Below, one piece after another: positions 30,501 to 38,360 of a stretch of 64,000 nucleotides of DNA. The DNA is from a gamma proteobacterium symbiont of Taylorina sp. GTDB taxonomy: Bacteria; Pseudomonadota; Gammaproteobacteria; GRL18. Under the pieces are notes generated by a model. It was not told the origin of the DNA, made no database searches, and was given only the letters and a program-made list of their open reading frames with translations. The translations under genes and the position numbers were made by a program. Each line of letters starts with the position of its first letter. Positions within the stretch are counted from its first letter, which is position 1. The DNA is taken from assembly GCA_025655455.1 (NCBI GenBank), contig JAHXIV010000005.1, forward strand, positions 47,558-111,557, given 5' to 3'.

Positions 30501-32469
30501 TGGGTGGAATTAAATAACCCGTCACACCATGATCTACACGCTCTGTTATTGCCCCGACACGAGAAGCTATAACCGGAATTCCTAATGCTTGAACCTCACT
30601 TAGAGTCAAACAGAATGTTTCATCATAAGTTGAAGGAATTAATGCGACATCAGTTGATTTCAGCAGGTGTGCTAATTGCTCATGTTGATAGAAACCGTGA
30701 ATGTTTACACCATATTTATTTAAATCTGCCTGATATTCATGAGATACACCACCTATTATGCTTAAATTTATCTTTTTATATTGTAATTTTTTTGCCAGTT
30801 TTACAATTGTCTCAGCACCCTTAGCCTGATTTAAATTACCTATACAGACTACTTCTAATATTGGTTTTTGCATCGAATACCGGACAGGTGCTTCCGGTAG
30901 TTTAATACCATGAGGGATTATCTGGATTTTTTCAGCAATACGTGGGTCAAATGCCTGAGCAAATTTATTACTAACAAACTCAGAAGGAGCTATCAGGCAA
31001 TCACTGGATTCTAAAACATTTGTGATTAATAATTGCCTTTGTTCTATATATTCACTAATGGATTGATTTGTGTTGGCATTAATATAAACCTGCTTTAAGG
31101 TTATGCAATCTATACACTCATTATCATTGGCTGAAATGCTCTTTTTTTGACAGCGATTTCCATTAGGCAAAAGCATATTGTAATCAGGGCACAATAAGTA
31201 ATAATCATGTAAAGAAATAATGACTTGCCTGCCTAATTTTTTCGCAATAAGCGGCAGTGCAAGAGTTCCCCATTTTGCAAGATGTTGAAAGTGAATAACT
31301 GGATATTGCCCACCTATTAAAAATCGTGTGAAGTTTTCTTCAACTAAATAATTGCGAATGGTCGCAGGCAGGTTATTGATATAATAATTACATTTTATAT
31401 TTTCTATCTGGTATGCAATATTTCGTATACTATTAGCAGTTGCCTTAGAATGCTTATCTTTATCTGATTCAGCCACACCAGTGTCAAAATTTTGATCAAC
31501 CATGTCCGCCCAAAGTGGATTTAAATCAGCAGGGTAAATAACACTCACATTAAATTTATTTTTGATTCCTTCTGCAATTTCATAACTATGAATTTCTGTT
31601 CCCCCGGCTTTTAGAGAGTTATGTAATACCATTAATAGTTGAGGATTATGGTCTGTTTGATGATTTAATCTTATCTTCTCCTGTACTGTTCTTAATGGAT
31701 TTAAATAACAAAACTCTTTTACAGCAGATAAATAACCGGGCCAGCGGAGATTCAGTAATTCTGCATTAATCCTTTTATTCTGGTCAGTGGAATCAATTGA
31801 GTCAAAAGAAGCCCCCCCCTGATGATAAATATAGAGGTTGTCACAACACACAATTTCAAATCCAGCCATCCAGGTACGCATTGAAAAATCACATTCTTCA
31901 GCATATCCAGGTGAAAACACTTCATCAAAATATCCAATAGACTTAAATATTTGTTTATGAACTAACATACAAAAACCAACGGCTGTTGGTATCCTGGGAT
32001 AGCTGGGAGTAATTAAATCCATTATTAAAGATATTTCCTGAGGTGTTTCAGCAAGTATTGGATTATTTTGATTAATTTGGGGAACAGATAAAATTGTGGC
32101 ATTATTTGATAATGGGCAGACAATACCAATAGATGAATCACTTTGCAGACAGGAAAGTAATTTTTCAATCCACAGAGGAGTGACTATAGTGTCACTATTC
32201 AGGATAAGAATATGCTCTTTACATTGACTAATAGCATAGTTAATGGAAGCAACAAAACCAATATTTTTGTTGTTTAGGATAGAGGTGATATTAAGGTTTG
32301 ATTCTTTGTACTGGTTTATAATATCAGGAATACGATTATCAGTACTTGCATCATCAATGAGAATAACACGATGTTGTTTAGAGGTATATTTTGCAACGCT
32401 GCTGATGCACTTTTCAAAACTTTCAAAACCATTGTAAACTGGAATAATTACATCTATCAATGCTGCCAT
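27577..32469 (-). CDS. giant multidomain glycosyltransferase (GT2/GT4/GT2/GT2/GT4-like)
   Basis: The 1630-residue protein holds about five glycosyltransferase-like modules. An N-terminal GT2 (VILIDDASTDN, ILILNSDT, rhamnosyl-transferase-like) comes first. Then a GT4 (VVCIGNLNQAKGAETIVKLAKKL; SLSEVQALGIPVIASRVGAITERVDHGVTGYLI, about 290-720), a divergent GT2 (about 775-1010), another GT2 (LISIIIAVRNNTHSLTRCL, about 1045-1320), and a C-terminal GT4-like module (DQWGGGHYRAIDPLKAL...YGISGYPVVCSDITPY). Such chains usually build surface polysaccharides or glycosylate surface proteins. It is convergent with the triple-fusion gene. Confidence 0.85.
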   Translation of the reverse strand: MAALIDVIIPVYNGFESFEKCISSVAKYTSKQHRVILIDDASTDNRIPDIINQYKESNLNITSILNNKNIGFVASINYAISQCKEHILILNSDTIVTPLWIEKLLSCLQSDSSIGIVCPLSNNATILSVPQINQNNPILAETPQEISLIMDLITPSYPRIPTAVGFCMLVHKQIFKSIGYFDEVFSPGYAEECDFSMRTWMAGFEIVCCDNLYIYHQGGASFDSIDSTDQNKRINAELLNLRWPGYLSAVKEFCYLNPLRTVQEKIRLNHQTDHNPQLLMVLHNSLKAGGTEIHSYEIAEGIKNKFNVSVIYPADLNPLWADMVDQNFDTGVAESDKDKHSKATANSIRNIAYQIENIKCNYYINNLPATIRNYLVEENFTRFLIGGQYPVIHFQHLAKWGTLALPLIAKKLGRQVIISLHDYYLLCPDYNMLLPNGNRCQKKSISANDNECIDCITLKQVYINANTNQSISEYIEQRQLLITNVLESSDCLIAPSEFVSNKFAQAFDPRIAEKIQIIPHGIKLPEAPVRYSMQKPILEVVCIGNLNQAKGAETIVKLAKKLQYKKINLSIIGGVSHEYQADLNKYGVNIHGFYQHEQLAHLLKSTDVALIPSTYDETFCLTLSEVQALGIPVIASRVGAITERVDHGVTGYLIPPNNANALLKQLLRLADDRHLLKILRHNLLQKQIKSIKDNIIDYDELYQKQTLHFRKKEKTIEPEIPSSTAIIKDLLNLPDMSNLSVLGNKSYNLWRLEQSHYEQLKRLSKINLTGKNLVIHFIILINPENAPYIQQTILSLKQRENKNCFLTLVTRFSELVNNQWKFDNSRLLTIKQGESLTHEINKEIHKVDAHWVACIQSGDSFSVCLPDLLQKHLLKNPGRELIYFDQDMITTEHKHYAPYFKPDFNLELLRAKNYIGNAFLIKQRHLISLGGFSEAMPLVAYNLTFLTLKMCGEKSIGHIDTILFHQLDINAKQSLQYDIKPVVKHHLQDFGIKANISNINSLTSNKIIYGLNKRPLISIIIAVRNNTHSLTRCLSSFVNLTSYKNYEFIIIDNFSDSLENLEKLKAELGFTLLLSNQAKNAAQLYNRAVQFAKGEQLLFLNDQIEIITPDWLNILVTYLQQPGIAIAACRLLNKNRVIVHDGYTLGMGEYGIAGDNCHTYSSVKSIYFNDRHLAKNISAVSIDCLLIHKEIYNQVDGLNEEMFPSLFFDVDLCLKVLAKNHKIVFTPYTALILHGTSSIVTMQTQGTKQASIEKETDEMFQQWLPQLSCDRAYNRNLSLQNSWKIETRVRVPFEKEKSITKKITVFPHDQWGGGHYRAIDPLKALENKGLCELAIYHTEKFKRIEYAPSVTEIARLGTDVLFMHNALSLKQLSKLRHYRDFSQCYKIFSLDDLIDLLPDYNPYSKTNHPDISEHLKTALSYCDRFVVSTAPLAEAYSKYHKDIVIIPNTISAERWKNRAVTRINSDKPRVGWAGAAQHFGDLEMIKSVISNLKDQVDWIFLGPCPDSIRPYLHEHYPMVDFEYYPDKLASLALDAAIAPLCDNAFNHAKSNLKLLEYGISGYPVVCSDITPYKGAPVIRVKNKKDEWIGAIQSLVQDRNTSISEGEKLRQWVQSNWMLEDQLDNWNSIIN

Positions 32470-32626
32470 ATTAATTACTCTTAAAATTATTTGACGAACT
32501 AGTATATTACATATGCCAACTGAGAAGTTATTTTTTTGCTTATCAATATCTTTACTAATTATAAGGATAATATTATAATTAAAGATCTGTGCTTATAAAA
32601 AATTGTTATTTAAGGTATCACTAAAT

Positions 32627-34204
32627 ATGGTTAATAAGAAAAAAGCTGCAGATGTGGCCGGAATAGTGTTGTTTAGTTTTTGTTCCGGTACATCTAGTGC
32701 AGGTGATTATATTGAAGAAGATCCTGAAATAAATAATGATTCATTTATATCTAAAATAACCCTGGCTCCTGAAGCTAGCATTCCCGGTCCCTCTTACAGC
32801 AGCACTCGATCAGTCTACCGTTCCGGTTCCAGTGGTGATGTTGGAGCTGGTTCCAGTGGCGATGCCGGTACTGATGAGCCGGATACTGCCACGACCTCAT
32901 CTTCAAGTGGTGATATTGGAGCTGGTTCCAGTGGTGATGCCGGTACTGATGAGCCGGATACTGCCACAACCTCATCTTCAAGTGGTGATATTGGAGCTGG
33001 TTCCAGTGGTGATGCCGGTTATGTTGAAATGATACTCAGCAGCAGTGTATCTGAAGGTGATGGTTCTACATTTGCAACAGTCAAACGCAGGGATTGCGAT
33101 AGTTCTTCCCCAGCTATTTCGGTTGATTACTTTACTTCTCCGGGTACCGCAACAGAAGGAGCTGATTTTTATCCTGAAAGCGGCACTTTAACTTGGGGAT
33201 CCAGTGGAGATTGCGGCAGTTATGGTTTTGAAGTCAATATTATTGATGACTCAATCTTTGAGCAACAAGAGACATTTAGTGTTTCACTGACTAATCCGAC
33301 AAATGGTTCTTATATTAATGGAGAGAAACTTGTCAGAGTTTCAATTCTGGATGATGATACTTATAAAGTAGAAAAAATAACCGGTGAAGTATTCTTATTA
33401 ACTTCTACTGATGCATCAATACCCAATACCACCAGCACCTTTGATATAGGTGCTATGTTTACTCTGAAAGATTCTAGCATTAGCATTAGACGTGAGGATG
33501 GTAACCTTAGTGATATTCAACCGAACACACTGACAGTTTTTAATCCATCTACAACTGACAATTCTATTGCTATTATTAAGGGTAAAGTGACCAGTACCGT
33601 GAGTTGTGTCAACACTAATAGCTACGATGTTCTGACAGCACTGGCAACAGTTTCTGTCTCAGAATCCTGCAGTCAGGCATTATCGCGAGTCAGCAATATA
33701 CCGGCAAAATTCACTACTGATTATTCACAAAATGGTTTAGATGGTACCTTAAAGGTTACTGTTATTAGCGGGTCTGTCGATATTATAGACAAAAATGGTA
33801 ATATTTCTTCATTAAGTGCAGGGGAAGAAAAGACTATTCAAGAGAGAGTACCGCGTACTTCATGGGTCTTACCAGTTGATAATGATAAAATGTATGGCGG
33901 TAAAGACAATTTCTTTACCTGGACAGAATATGCAGGTGCAGATCGTTATTTAATAGAAGTCAATCTCCCAAGCCCTGTGTTTTATGAAGAAAATCCCGCT
34001 AGTCCTGAATATCCTGAGCAAACGCTTGTTCTTACTTCTAAGTCTTATATTAACTATGATGGTTTAGTCATCTTTGTTGTTCCACTACCAAAAGGATATG
34101 AGGGTATTGTTTTAGAAGTGCGCGTCTATGCTTTGGATGCGGATGATAATATTATTGGAGAAAGTGTTTCCAGTGATAGACGTACAATTACCGTGAAAGA
34201 CTAA
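32627..34204 (+). CDS. secreted Calx-beta / FecR-like repeat protein
   Basis: From the ATG at 32627 (AAGG upstream) the 525-residue protein begins with a signal peptide ending SSAG. A low-complexity repeat region follows (GDIGAGSSGDAGTDEPDTATTSSSS units). Next is a Calx-beta domain (VSEGDGSTFATVKR...GTATEGADF...NIIDDSIFEQQETFSVSLTNPT), then a FecR-like region (VEKITGEVFLLT...FTLKDSSISIRR) and a C-terminal beta domain (FFTWTEYAGADRYLIEV). Calx-beta domains bind calcium in other proteins. A surface or secreted adhesive role fits the glycan neighbours, but this is inference. The TTG at 32603 in the track is less likely as the start. Confidence 0.75.
   Translation: MVNKKKAADVAGIVLFSFCSGTSSAGDYIEEDPEINNDSFISKITLAPEASIPGPSYSSTRSVYRSGSSGDVGAGSSGDAGTDEPDTATTSSSSGDIGAGSSGDAGTDEPDTATTSSSSGDIGAGSSGDAGYVEMILSSSVSEGDGSTFATVKRRDCDSSSPAISVDYFTSPGTATEGADFYPESGTLTWGSSGDCGSYGFEVNIIDDSIFEQQETFSVSLTNPTNGSYINGEKLVRVSILDDDTYKVEKITGEVFLLTSTDASIPNTTSTFDIGAMFTLKDSSISIRREDGNLSDIQPNTLTVFNPSTTDNSIAIIKGKVTSTVSCVNTNSYDVLTALATVSVSESCSQALSRVSNIPAKFTTDYSQNGLDGTLKVTVISGSVDIIDKNGNISSLSAGEEKTIQERVPRTSWVLPVDNDKMYGGKDNFFTWTEYAGADRYLIEVNLPSPVFYEENPASPEYPEQTLVLTSKSYINYDGLVIFVVPLPKGYEGIVLEVRVYALDADDNIIGESVSSDRRTITVKD
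32834..33019 (+). repeat. 2.5 copies of a 75-bp in-frame tandem repeat
   Basis: Units at 32834-32908 and 32909-32983 and a half unit at 32984-33019 encode GDxGAGSSGDAGTDEPDTATTSSSS. Units differ at only a few bases, so the array is recent and may vary in copy number between strains. Being 75 bp long, changes keep the reading frame. Confidence 0.88.
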
Positions 34205-34358
34205 TAATTTTATTTGCTGACGGACTCTAATGCAGACAGGCATGTACAGTAGTCAGAGCAGATCAAGGTTTAGCCTGTTTAATGGCAGCCATATAATAAT
34301 TATGACCACTAAAGCACACGGTAAACAAACAAATCAGGGCAATGATAAAGCAGAATAA

Positions 34359-34493
34359 TTATGTACCAAGATTAATAGAAATACTTTTTACCTGATTAAC
34401 AGCAAGAGCCGTCTTTTTCACTCTGGTAACACAATGATCACAAGTCATATCGATAATGTGGATTTTATAAGATTCCTGCTGCTCACCTGTCAT
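34359..34493 (-). pseudogene. short heavy-metal-associated (CopZ-like) ORF, probably truncated
   Basis: This 44-codon ORF, too short for the track, reads YKIHIIDMTCDHCVTRVKKTALAVNQVKSISINLGT and then stops. MTCDHC is the metal-binding MxCxxC motif of heavy-metal-associated domains. A full domain needs about 65 residues, and the last strand and helix are missing. The frame after the stop ends in MAAIKQAKP, which looks like the normal domain end, so an internal lesion is likely. It lies 35 bp after the membrane-protein gene and in line with the bufferin-like gene. The rest of 34205-34528 holds no other gene I can see. Confidence 0.5.
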
Positions 34494-34528
34494 CTTAATA
34501 TGCCCTTAAAATTATTCTCTTTTAATAA

Positions 34529-34885
34529 CTACTTGCCTGGTGTCTGACACATCATATAAGCAAAAATCCAGGTAGCAAGAAGAGGCAATATCACCAGATA
34601 AAGATTGAGTTCAAAAGAACAAAACAAATCATGATCAAAACAATTATAAATATTGCTGACCCCCGACATCCAGGCAAATGAGGGTAAAGGCATTCCTGCA
34701 TGTTCACCAAATAAAATCAAACCCGGCGCTAAAAAAATGGCCAGAAAGGTACTGCGGATCCAACAGGATACCTGTTGTTTAATTAGTTTTTTCCTAATCC
34801 ATAAAACCGCTGACAAATAAACTATCAGTGCTGCAATTCCTATCCCTACCATTGCTATACCGCTATCTAACACAATTTTTCTCAC
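34529..34885 (-). CDS. small membrane protein, unknown
   Basis: The 118-residue protein has three hydrophobic segments (about 8-28, 45-60 and 93-112) and a Cys- and Asp-containing loop (NIYNCFDHDLFCSFEL). No family is recognised. Its start lies at the edge of a dispersed repeat copy. It lies between the bufferin-like gene and the short metal-binding ORF on the same strand, so it may take part in metal handling. Confidence 0.55.
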   Translation of the reverse strand: MRKIVLDSGIAMVGIGIAALIVYLSAVLWIRKKLIKQQVSCWIRSTFLAIFLAPGLILFGEHAGMPLPSFAWMSGVSNIYNCFDHDLFCSFELNLYLVILPLLATWIFAYMMCQTPGK

Positions 34886-34889
34886 TTTT

Positions 34890-34992
34890 TAATAAAGAGC
34901 CTTCAGCCAACATGAATTTGGCAGCCATCATTTGTAGTAACATAAAAATAGCTTTAAATCATTTATGTCAATTTTTTGTTACTCAAGAGTTT
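34890..34992 (+). repeat. dispersed structured repeat, copy 2 (divergent)
   Basis: This copy shares TAACATAAAAAT, CTTTAAATCATTTATGT and ATTTTTTGTTACTCAAGAGTT with the copy at 35410-35512. Its left hairpin part (CAGCCAACATGAATTTGGCAGCC) has diverged. It covers the gap between the membrane-protein gene and the bufferin-like gene. Nothing else is seen up to 35047. Confidence 0.65.
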
Positions 34993-35047
34993 ATAAAAAA
35001 CCAAAAAATGCCTGATATTTTTCGGTTTTATAAACAAGGGCTGTTTG

Positions 35048-35299
35048 TTATTTTTTAACTTTACCACCAGCTAATTTAGCGCAGGTACCTTCTGGAACAA
35101 ATACCCATTCTTCAGGATCGTTATCAACCTTTGCCATACCGGCACAGGCATGTTTCGCAGTACCACAATCATTCATACCCGTTTTTACTATACCCTGGCA
35201 TTTTTCAAAACCAGGTTTGCCCGCATGAGCAGATACACCTAAAATGGCAAGTGCCAGAGCAAATAAAGCAACGAAAGCTGTTTTTTTAAAGTTTTTCAT
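35048..35299 (-). CDS. bufA1: DUF2282 / BufA1-like bufferin precursor
   Basis: Starting at the ATG at 35299 (AGGAAA upstream) the 83-residue protein has a signal peptide ([27 protein letters not shown]). The family core follows: [49 protein letters not shown], with four conserved cysteines. BufA1 (DUF2282) proteins are precursors of bufferins, periplasmic copper-binding peptides normally modified by a BufB (DUF692)/BufC pair. No BufB or BufC gene is visible nearby. The track start at 35374 extends into repeat DNA and is rejected. Confidence 0.82.
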   Translation of the reverse strand: MKNFKKTAFVALFALALAILGVSAHAGKPGFEKCQGIVKTGMNDCGTAKHACAGMAKVDNDPEEWVFVPEGTCAKLAGGKVKK

Positions 35300-35324
35300 T
35301 TTATTTCCTGTCTTTTGTTTTATA

Positions 35325-35414
35325 TTAAGAGTGCCCACAGCCAAAAAATTGGCACGAATTATTTTAAATAACATAAAAATGACTTAAAATAATTTTGTGA
35401 ACACTTTTTGTTAC
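35325..35414 (+). repeat. dispersed structured repeat, copy 3
   Basis: GTGCCCACAGCCAAAAAATTGGCACGAAT...TAACATAAAAATGACTTAAAATAATTTTGTG...TTTTTGTTAC repeats the next copy with scattered changes. It ends in the GTTAC that begins copy 4, so the two copies are in direct tandem. It lies just upstream of the bufferin-like gene. Confidence 0.75.
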
Positions 35415-35512
35415 TTAGAAGTGCACACAGCCAAAAAAATTGGCTCGAATGATTTAAGTAACATAAAAATGACTTAAAATCATTTGTGCTGATTTTTTGT
35501 TACTCAAGAGTT
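35410..35512 (+). repeat. dispersed structured repeat, copy 4 (best preserved)
   Basis: This 103-bp unit has a GCCAA(AAAAA)TTGGC hairpin and the palindrome GTAACATAAAAATGA...TGATTTTTTGTTAC. An alternative pairing of ATGATTTAAGT with ACTTAAAATCAT is mutually exclusive with it. It matches copy 1 (reverse strand) almost exactly. It lies between the bufferin-like gene and ung; nothing else is seen in that gap. Confidence 0.8.
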
Positions 35513-35569
35513 ATCATAATAATAGTATCATTAAAAAATAACAATATTTAAATAATTAAGGATATTGTC

Positions 35570-36253
35570 ATGGATTCAATTCAACTGGATGAAGGTTGGA
35601 AAAACTGTCTTTCCAAAACATTTGCATCTCAGCAAATGCAGCAATTAAAAGCTTTTTTACGTTCTGAAAAAGATCAGAAGAAAGTTATTTTACCTCATTC
35701 CAACCTCTGGTTTAATGCCTTAAACTGCACTCCTATTGATAAGGTAAAGGTTGTTATCCTGGGTCAGGATCCCTACCCGACACCAGGACATGCTCATGGT
35801 TTATGCTTTTCTGTACTACCTGATGTTAAACCTATTCCAAAATCCTTAATCAATATTTATAAAGAATTACAGGATGATTTAGGTATTAATAACCATAATG
35901 GTCATTTACAAAGCTGGGCTGAACAAGGAGTTTTACTGCTCAATAGTGTTCTTACTGTTGAAAGCGGTAAAGCTAATTCCCATCAGGGACGCGGCTGGGA
36001 ATATTTTACTGATGCTGTTATCCATCAACTCAACAATTTAAATCGACCTCTGGTATTTGTCTTGTGGGGAAGCTATGCACAAAAAAAGGGAGTCATTATA
36101 GATAGTCAAAAACATTTTGTGCTGCGCTCCCCACACCCTTCTCCCTTATCTGCTTATCGTGGTTTTTTCGGCAGCAAACCTTTTTCAAAAATAAATCAGT
36201 TTTTACAAGAAAATGCTCAGTCTGGCATTGATTGGAGCACTCAGCTAAAGTAA
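35570..36253 (+). CDS. ung: uracil-DNA glycosylase
   Basis: Ung removes uracil from DNA in base-excision repair. The 227-residue protein has the water-activating motif GQDPYPTPGHAHGLCFS, the KSLINIYKEL region and the minor-groove loop HPSPLSAYRGFFGSKPFS. Size and motifs are those of family 1 enzymes. AAGGA precedes the ATG. Confidence 0.98.
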   Translation: MDSIQLDEGWKNCLSKTFASQQMQQLKAFLRSEKDQKKVILPHSNLWFNALNCTPIDKVKVVILGQDPYPTPGHAHGLCFSVLPDVKPIPKSLINIYKELQDDLGINNHNGHLQSWAEQGVLLLNSVLTVESGKANSHQGRGWEYFTDAVIHQLNNLNRPLVFVLWGSYAQKKGVIIDSQKHFVLRSPHPSPLSAYRGFFGSKPFSKINQFLQENAQSGIDWSTQLK

Positions 36254-36292
36254 AATGAGATTAAATTTATAATCAATGCAAGTGGAATAGTA

Positions 36293-36655
36293 ATGGCTAA
36301 AAAAATATTAGTAGTAGATGATTCAACCTCCATGAGACAAATGGTGGCATTCACTCTAAAAGGTGCTGGATTTGATGTCGTGGAAGCCAGTGATGGTTTA
36401 CAGGGACTTGAAGCCGCTAAAGGACAAAGCTTTGATGCAGTTTTTACTGACGTCAATATGCCTAATATGGATGGCCTGGCTTTTACCAGAGAATTGCGTC
36501 AACTATCTGCTTTTAAATTTACTCCAATTCTGGTACTCACCACAGAGGCAGGTCCGGACAAGAAGAAAGAAGGAAAGGCTGCCGGGGCGACTGGCTGGCT
36601 TGTTAAACCTTTTAATCCTGATCAATTACTTAACACTATTAAACGTGTTTTATAA
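36293..36655 (+). CDS. CheY-like single-domain response regulator
   Basis: The 120-residue receiver domain has acidic pocket DDSTSMRQMV, phospho-Asp in VFTDVNMPNMDG, Thr/Ala in LTTEAG and Lys in WLVKPFNPDQL. It resembles CheY proteins encoded in chemotaxis operons (TMRQM start), but no other chemotaxis gene is in the window. It lies 40 bp after ung on the same strand. It may signal to a flagellar motor, pili or another output. Confidence 0.9.
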   Translation: MAKKILVVDDSTSMRQMVAFTLKGAGFDVVEASDGLQGLEAAKGQSFDAVFTDVNMPNMDGLAFTRELRQLSAFKFTPILVLTTEAGPDKKKEGKAAGATGWLVKPFNPDQLLNTIKRVL

Positions 36656-36683
36656 CTTTAGAAATTTCAATTCCGTAAAAGTC

Positions 36684-36706
36684 GTTATCCCAGTGGTTAG
36701 GATAAC
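36684..36706. terminator. stem-loop between convergent cheY-like and ubiB genes
   Basis: GTTATCC and GGATAAC form a 7-bp stem with a 9-nt loop in the 64-bp gap between two convergent genes. A T-rich run on either side is weak. A bidirectional terminator role is inferred from position. Confidence 0.4.
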
Positions 36707-36719
36707 AAAGCAGGACATA

Positions 36720-38348
36720 CTATTTTAACCATGCATGGATGGCTGCAATTGAACCTATAGCTGCTAAAATTTGTGCTTCTGTCAGCATATGAGCAGAATA
36801 AAGAATCGCACTACTAATCAATAAAGCGGAACTCAGAATAGCCTGAATCGTCATTTTATTCTGAGTTTCAATTTTCTCTTCAATTCGATTTAAAGCCTCA
36901 CTCTTGTAATTAATACTGAGTTTTCCCTGACGAGCCTGCTGTACAACATCAAACACCTTATTAGGAAACTCTGGTAATTGTTCTATCCATAATGGCGCAT
37001 TATGCTTGATCTGTTTAGCAAAAGAACGCAGACCCAGCTGTTCTTTCATCCAGTTTTCTAAAAAAGGTTTAGCTGTATCCCAAAGATCCAGTTTCGGGTA
37101 TAGTTGACGACCCAGTCCTTCAATATTCAATAGTGTTTTTTGCAATAAGACTAATTGCGGCTGAACTTCCATATTAAAACGTCTGGCCGTTTGAAATAAT
37201 CTCAATAATAACTGACCAAAAGAAATTTCATGTAAGGGTTTTTCAAAAATAGGCTCACAAACTGAACGAATAGCGGATTCAAAATCATCAATACGGGTAT
37301 CTGCCGGTACCCAGCCTGATTGCACATGCAATTCTGCTACTCGATAATAATCCCGGTTAAAAAATGCCAGAAAATTTTCTGCCAGATAACGTTGATCTTC
37401 CGGACTTAAACTCCCCATAATACCAAAATCAATGGCAATATATTGACCTGTATTAGAAACAAAAATATTGCCCGGATGCATATCTGCATGGAAAAAATTA
37501 TCACGAAACACCTGAGTAAAAAATATTTCTACACCAATTTCAGCCAATTTTTTAAAATCAATGTCCATAGCCTTCAGATCATTCATATTGGTCACTGGCA
37601 TGCCATGAATACGCTCCATCACCATGACTTTTTTACGACAATGATCCCAGTCTACCTCAGGAATATATAATAGCGGTGAGTCATTAAAATTTCGTCTCAG
37701 TTGTGAAGCATTGGCGGCTTCACGCATTAGATCCAACTCATCTATTATATTTTTTTCAAACTCTTGCACCACTTCTGTCGGGCGTAAACGTTTACCATCA
37801 GACCAGTATTTTTCAACTTTTCCTGCAATGGCATAAAGTAATGCCAAATCACGACGAATGACTTTTTCAATATTAGGACGCACCACCTTGACAATCATTT
37901 CCCGGCCATCTTTCATCTTTGCCGTATGTACCTGGGCAATTGAAGCTGAGGCCAGTGGAATACGATCAAATTCTATAAAAATGTCATCAATGACTTGTTT
38001 AAATTGTTGTTCAATAATTTCTACAGCCACATCACCGGGGAAAGGGGGAACCTGATCCTGCAATTTTGCCAGCTCATCCGCCAAATCATCAGGCAATAAG
38101 TCGCGGCGCGTAGAGAGTATTTGCCCAAATTTAACAAAAATGGGACCTAAATCTTCCAGAGTTTTTCTAATTCTCTCTCCACGCGGTGCTTGTGAACGCT
38201 TTCTAAACCAGAATGACGGTGAAAAAAAACGAATTAAACCAACCCCCCTGAATAAATGGGTATCCAGCAGCAATTCATCCAGTCCGTGACGTAAAAATAC
38301 ACGGCTAATAAAAATTAAATGAAAAAAATGAGCAATAGTTTTAAACAT
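36720..38348 (-). CDS. ubiB: ubiquinone biosynthesis ATPase UbiB
   Basis: UbiB is an atypical kinase-like ATPase needed for ubiquinone synthesis, probably by extracting lipid intermediates. The 542-residue protein has the KxGQ motif ([16 protein letters not shown]) and the Ala-rich loop ([12 protein letters not shown]). The catalytic loop is [13 protein letters not shown], followed by IDFG. Two C-terminal membrane helices follow. It is the last gene of ubiE-ubiJ-ubiB, the common gammaproteobacterial order. Confidence 0.97.
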   Translation of the reverse strand: MFKTIAHFFHLIFISRVFLRHGLDELLLDTHLFRGVGLIRFFSPSFWFRKRSQAPRGERIRKTLEDLGPIFVKFGQILSTRRDLLPDDLADELAKLQDQVPPFPGDVAVEIIEQQFKQVIDDIFIEFDRIPLASASIAQVHTAKMKDGREMIVKVVRPNIEKVIRRDLALLYAIAGKVEKYWSDGKRLRPTEVVQEFEKNIIDELDLMREAANASQLRRNFNDSPLLYIPEVDWDHCRKKVMVMERIHGMPVTNMNDLKAMDIDFKKLAEIGVEIFFTQVFRDNFFHADMHPGNIFVSNTGQYIAIDFGIMGSLSPEDQRYLAENFLAFFNRDYYRVAELHVQSGWVPADTRIDDFESAIRSVCEPIFEKPLHEISFGQLLLRLFQTARRFNMEVQPQLVLLQKTLLNIEGLGRQLYPKLDLWDTAKPFLENWMKEQLGLRSFAKQIKHNAPLWIEQLPEFPNKVFDVVQQARQGKLSINYKSEALNRIEEKIETQNKMTIQAILSSALLISSAILYSAHMLTEAQILAAIGSIAAIHAWLK

Positions 38349-38360
38349 TTTATGAGGTCA

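Noticed and set aside
32775-33032. Repeat-rich ORFs on both strands inside the Calx-beta gene
   Set aside because: They are other-frame readings of the 75-bp tandem repeats and start and end with them.
36363-36728. 121-aa plus-strand ORF
   Set aside because: It is the +1 frame of the CheY-like gene and has no ribosome site.
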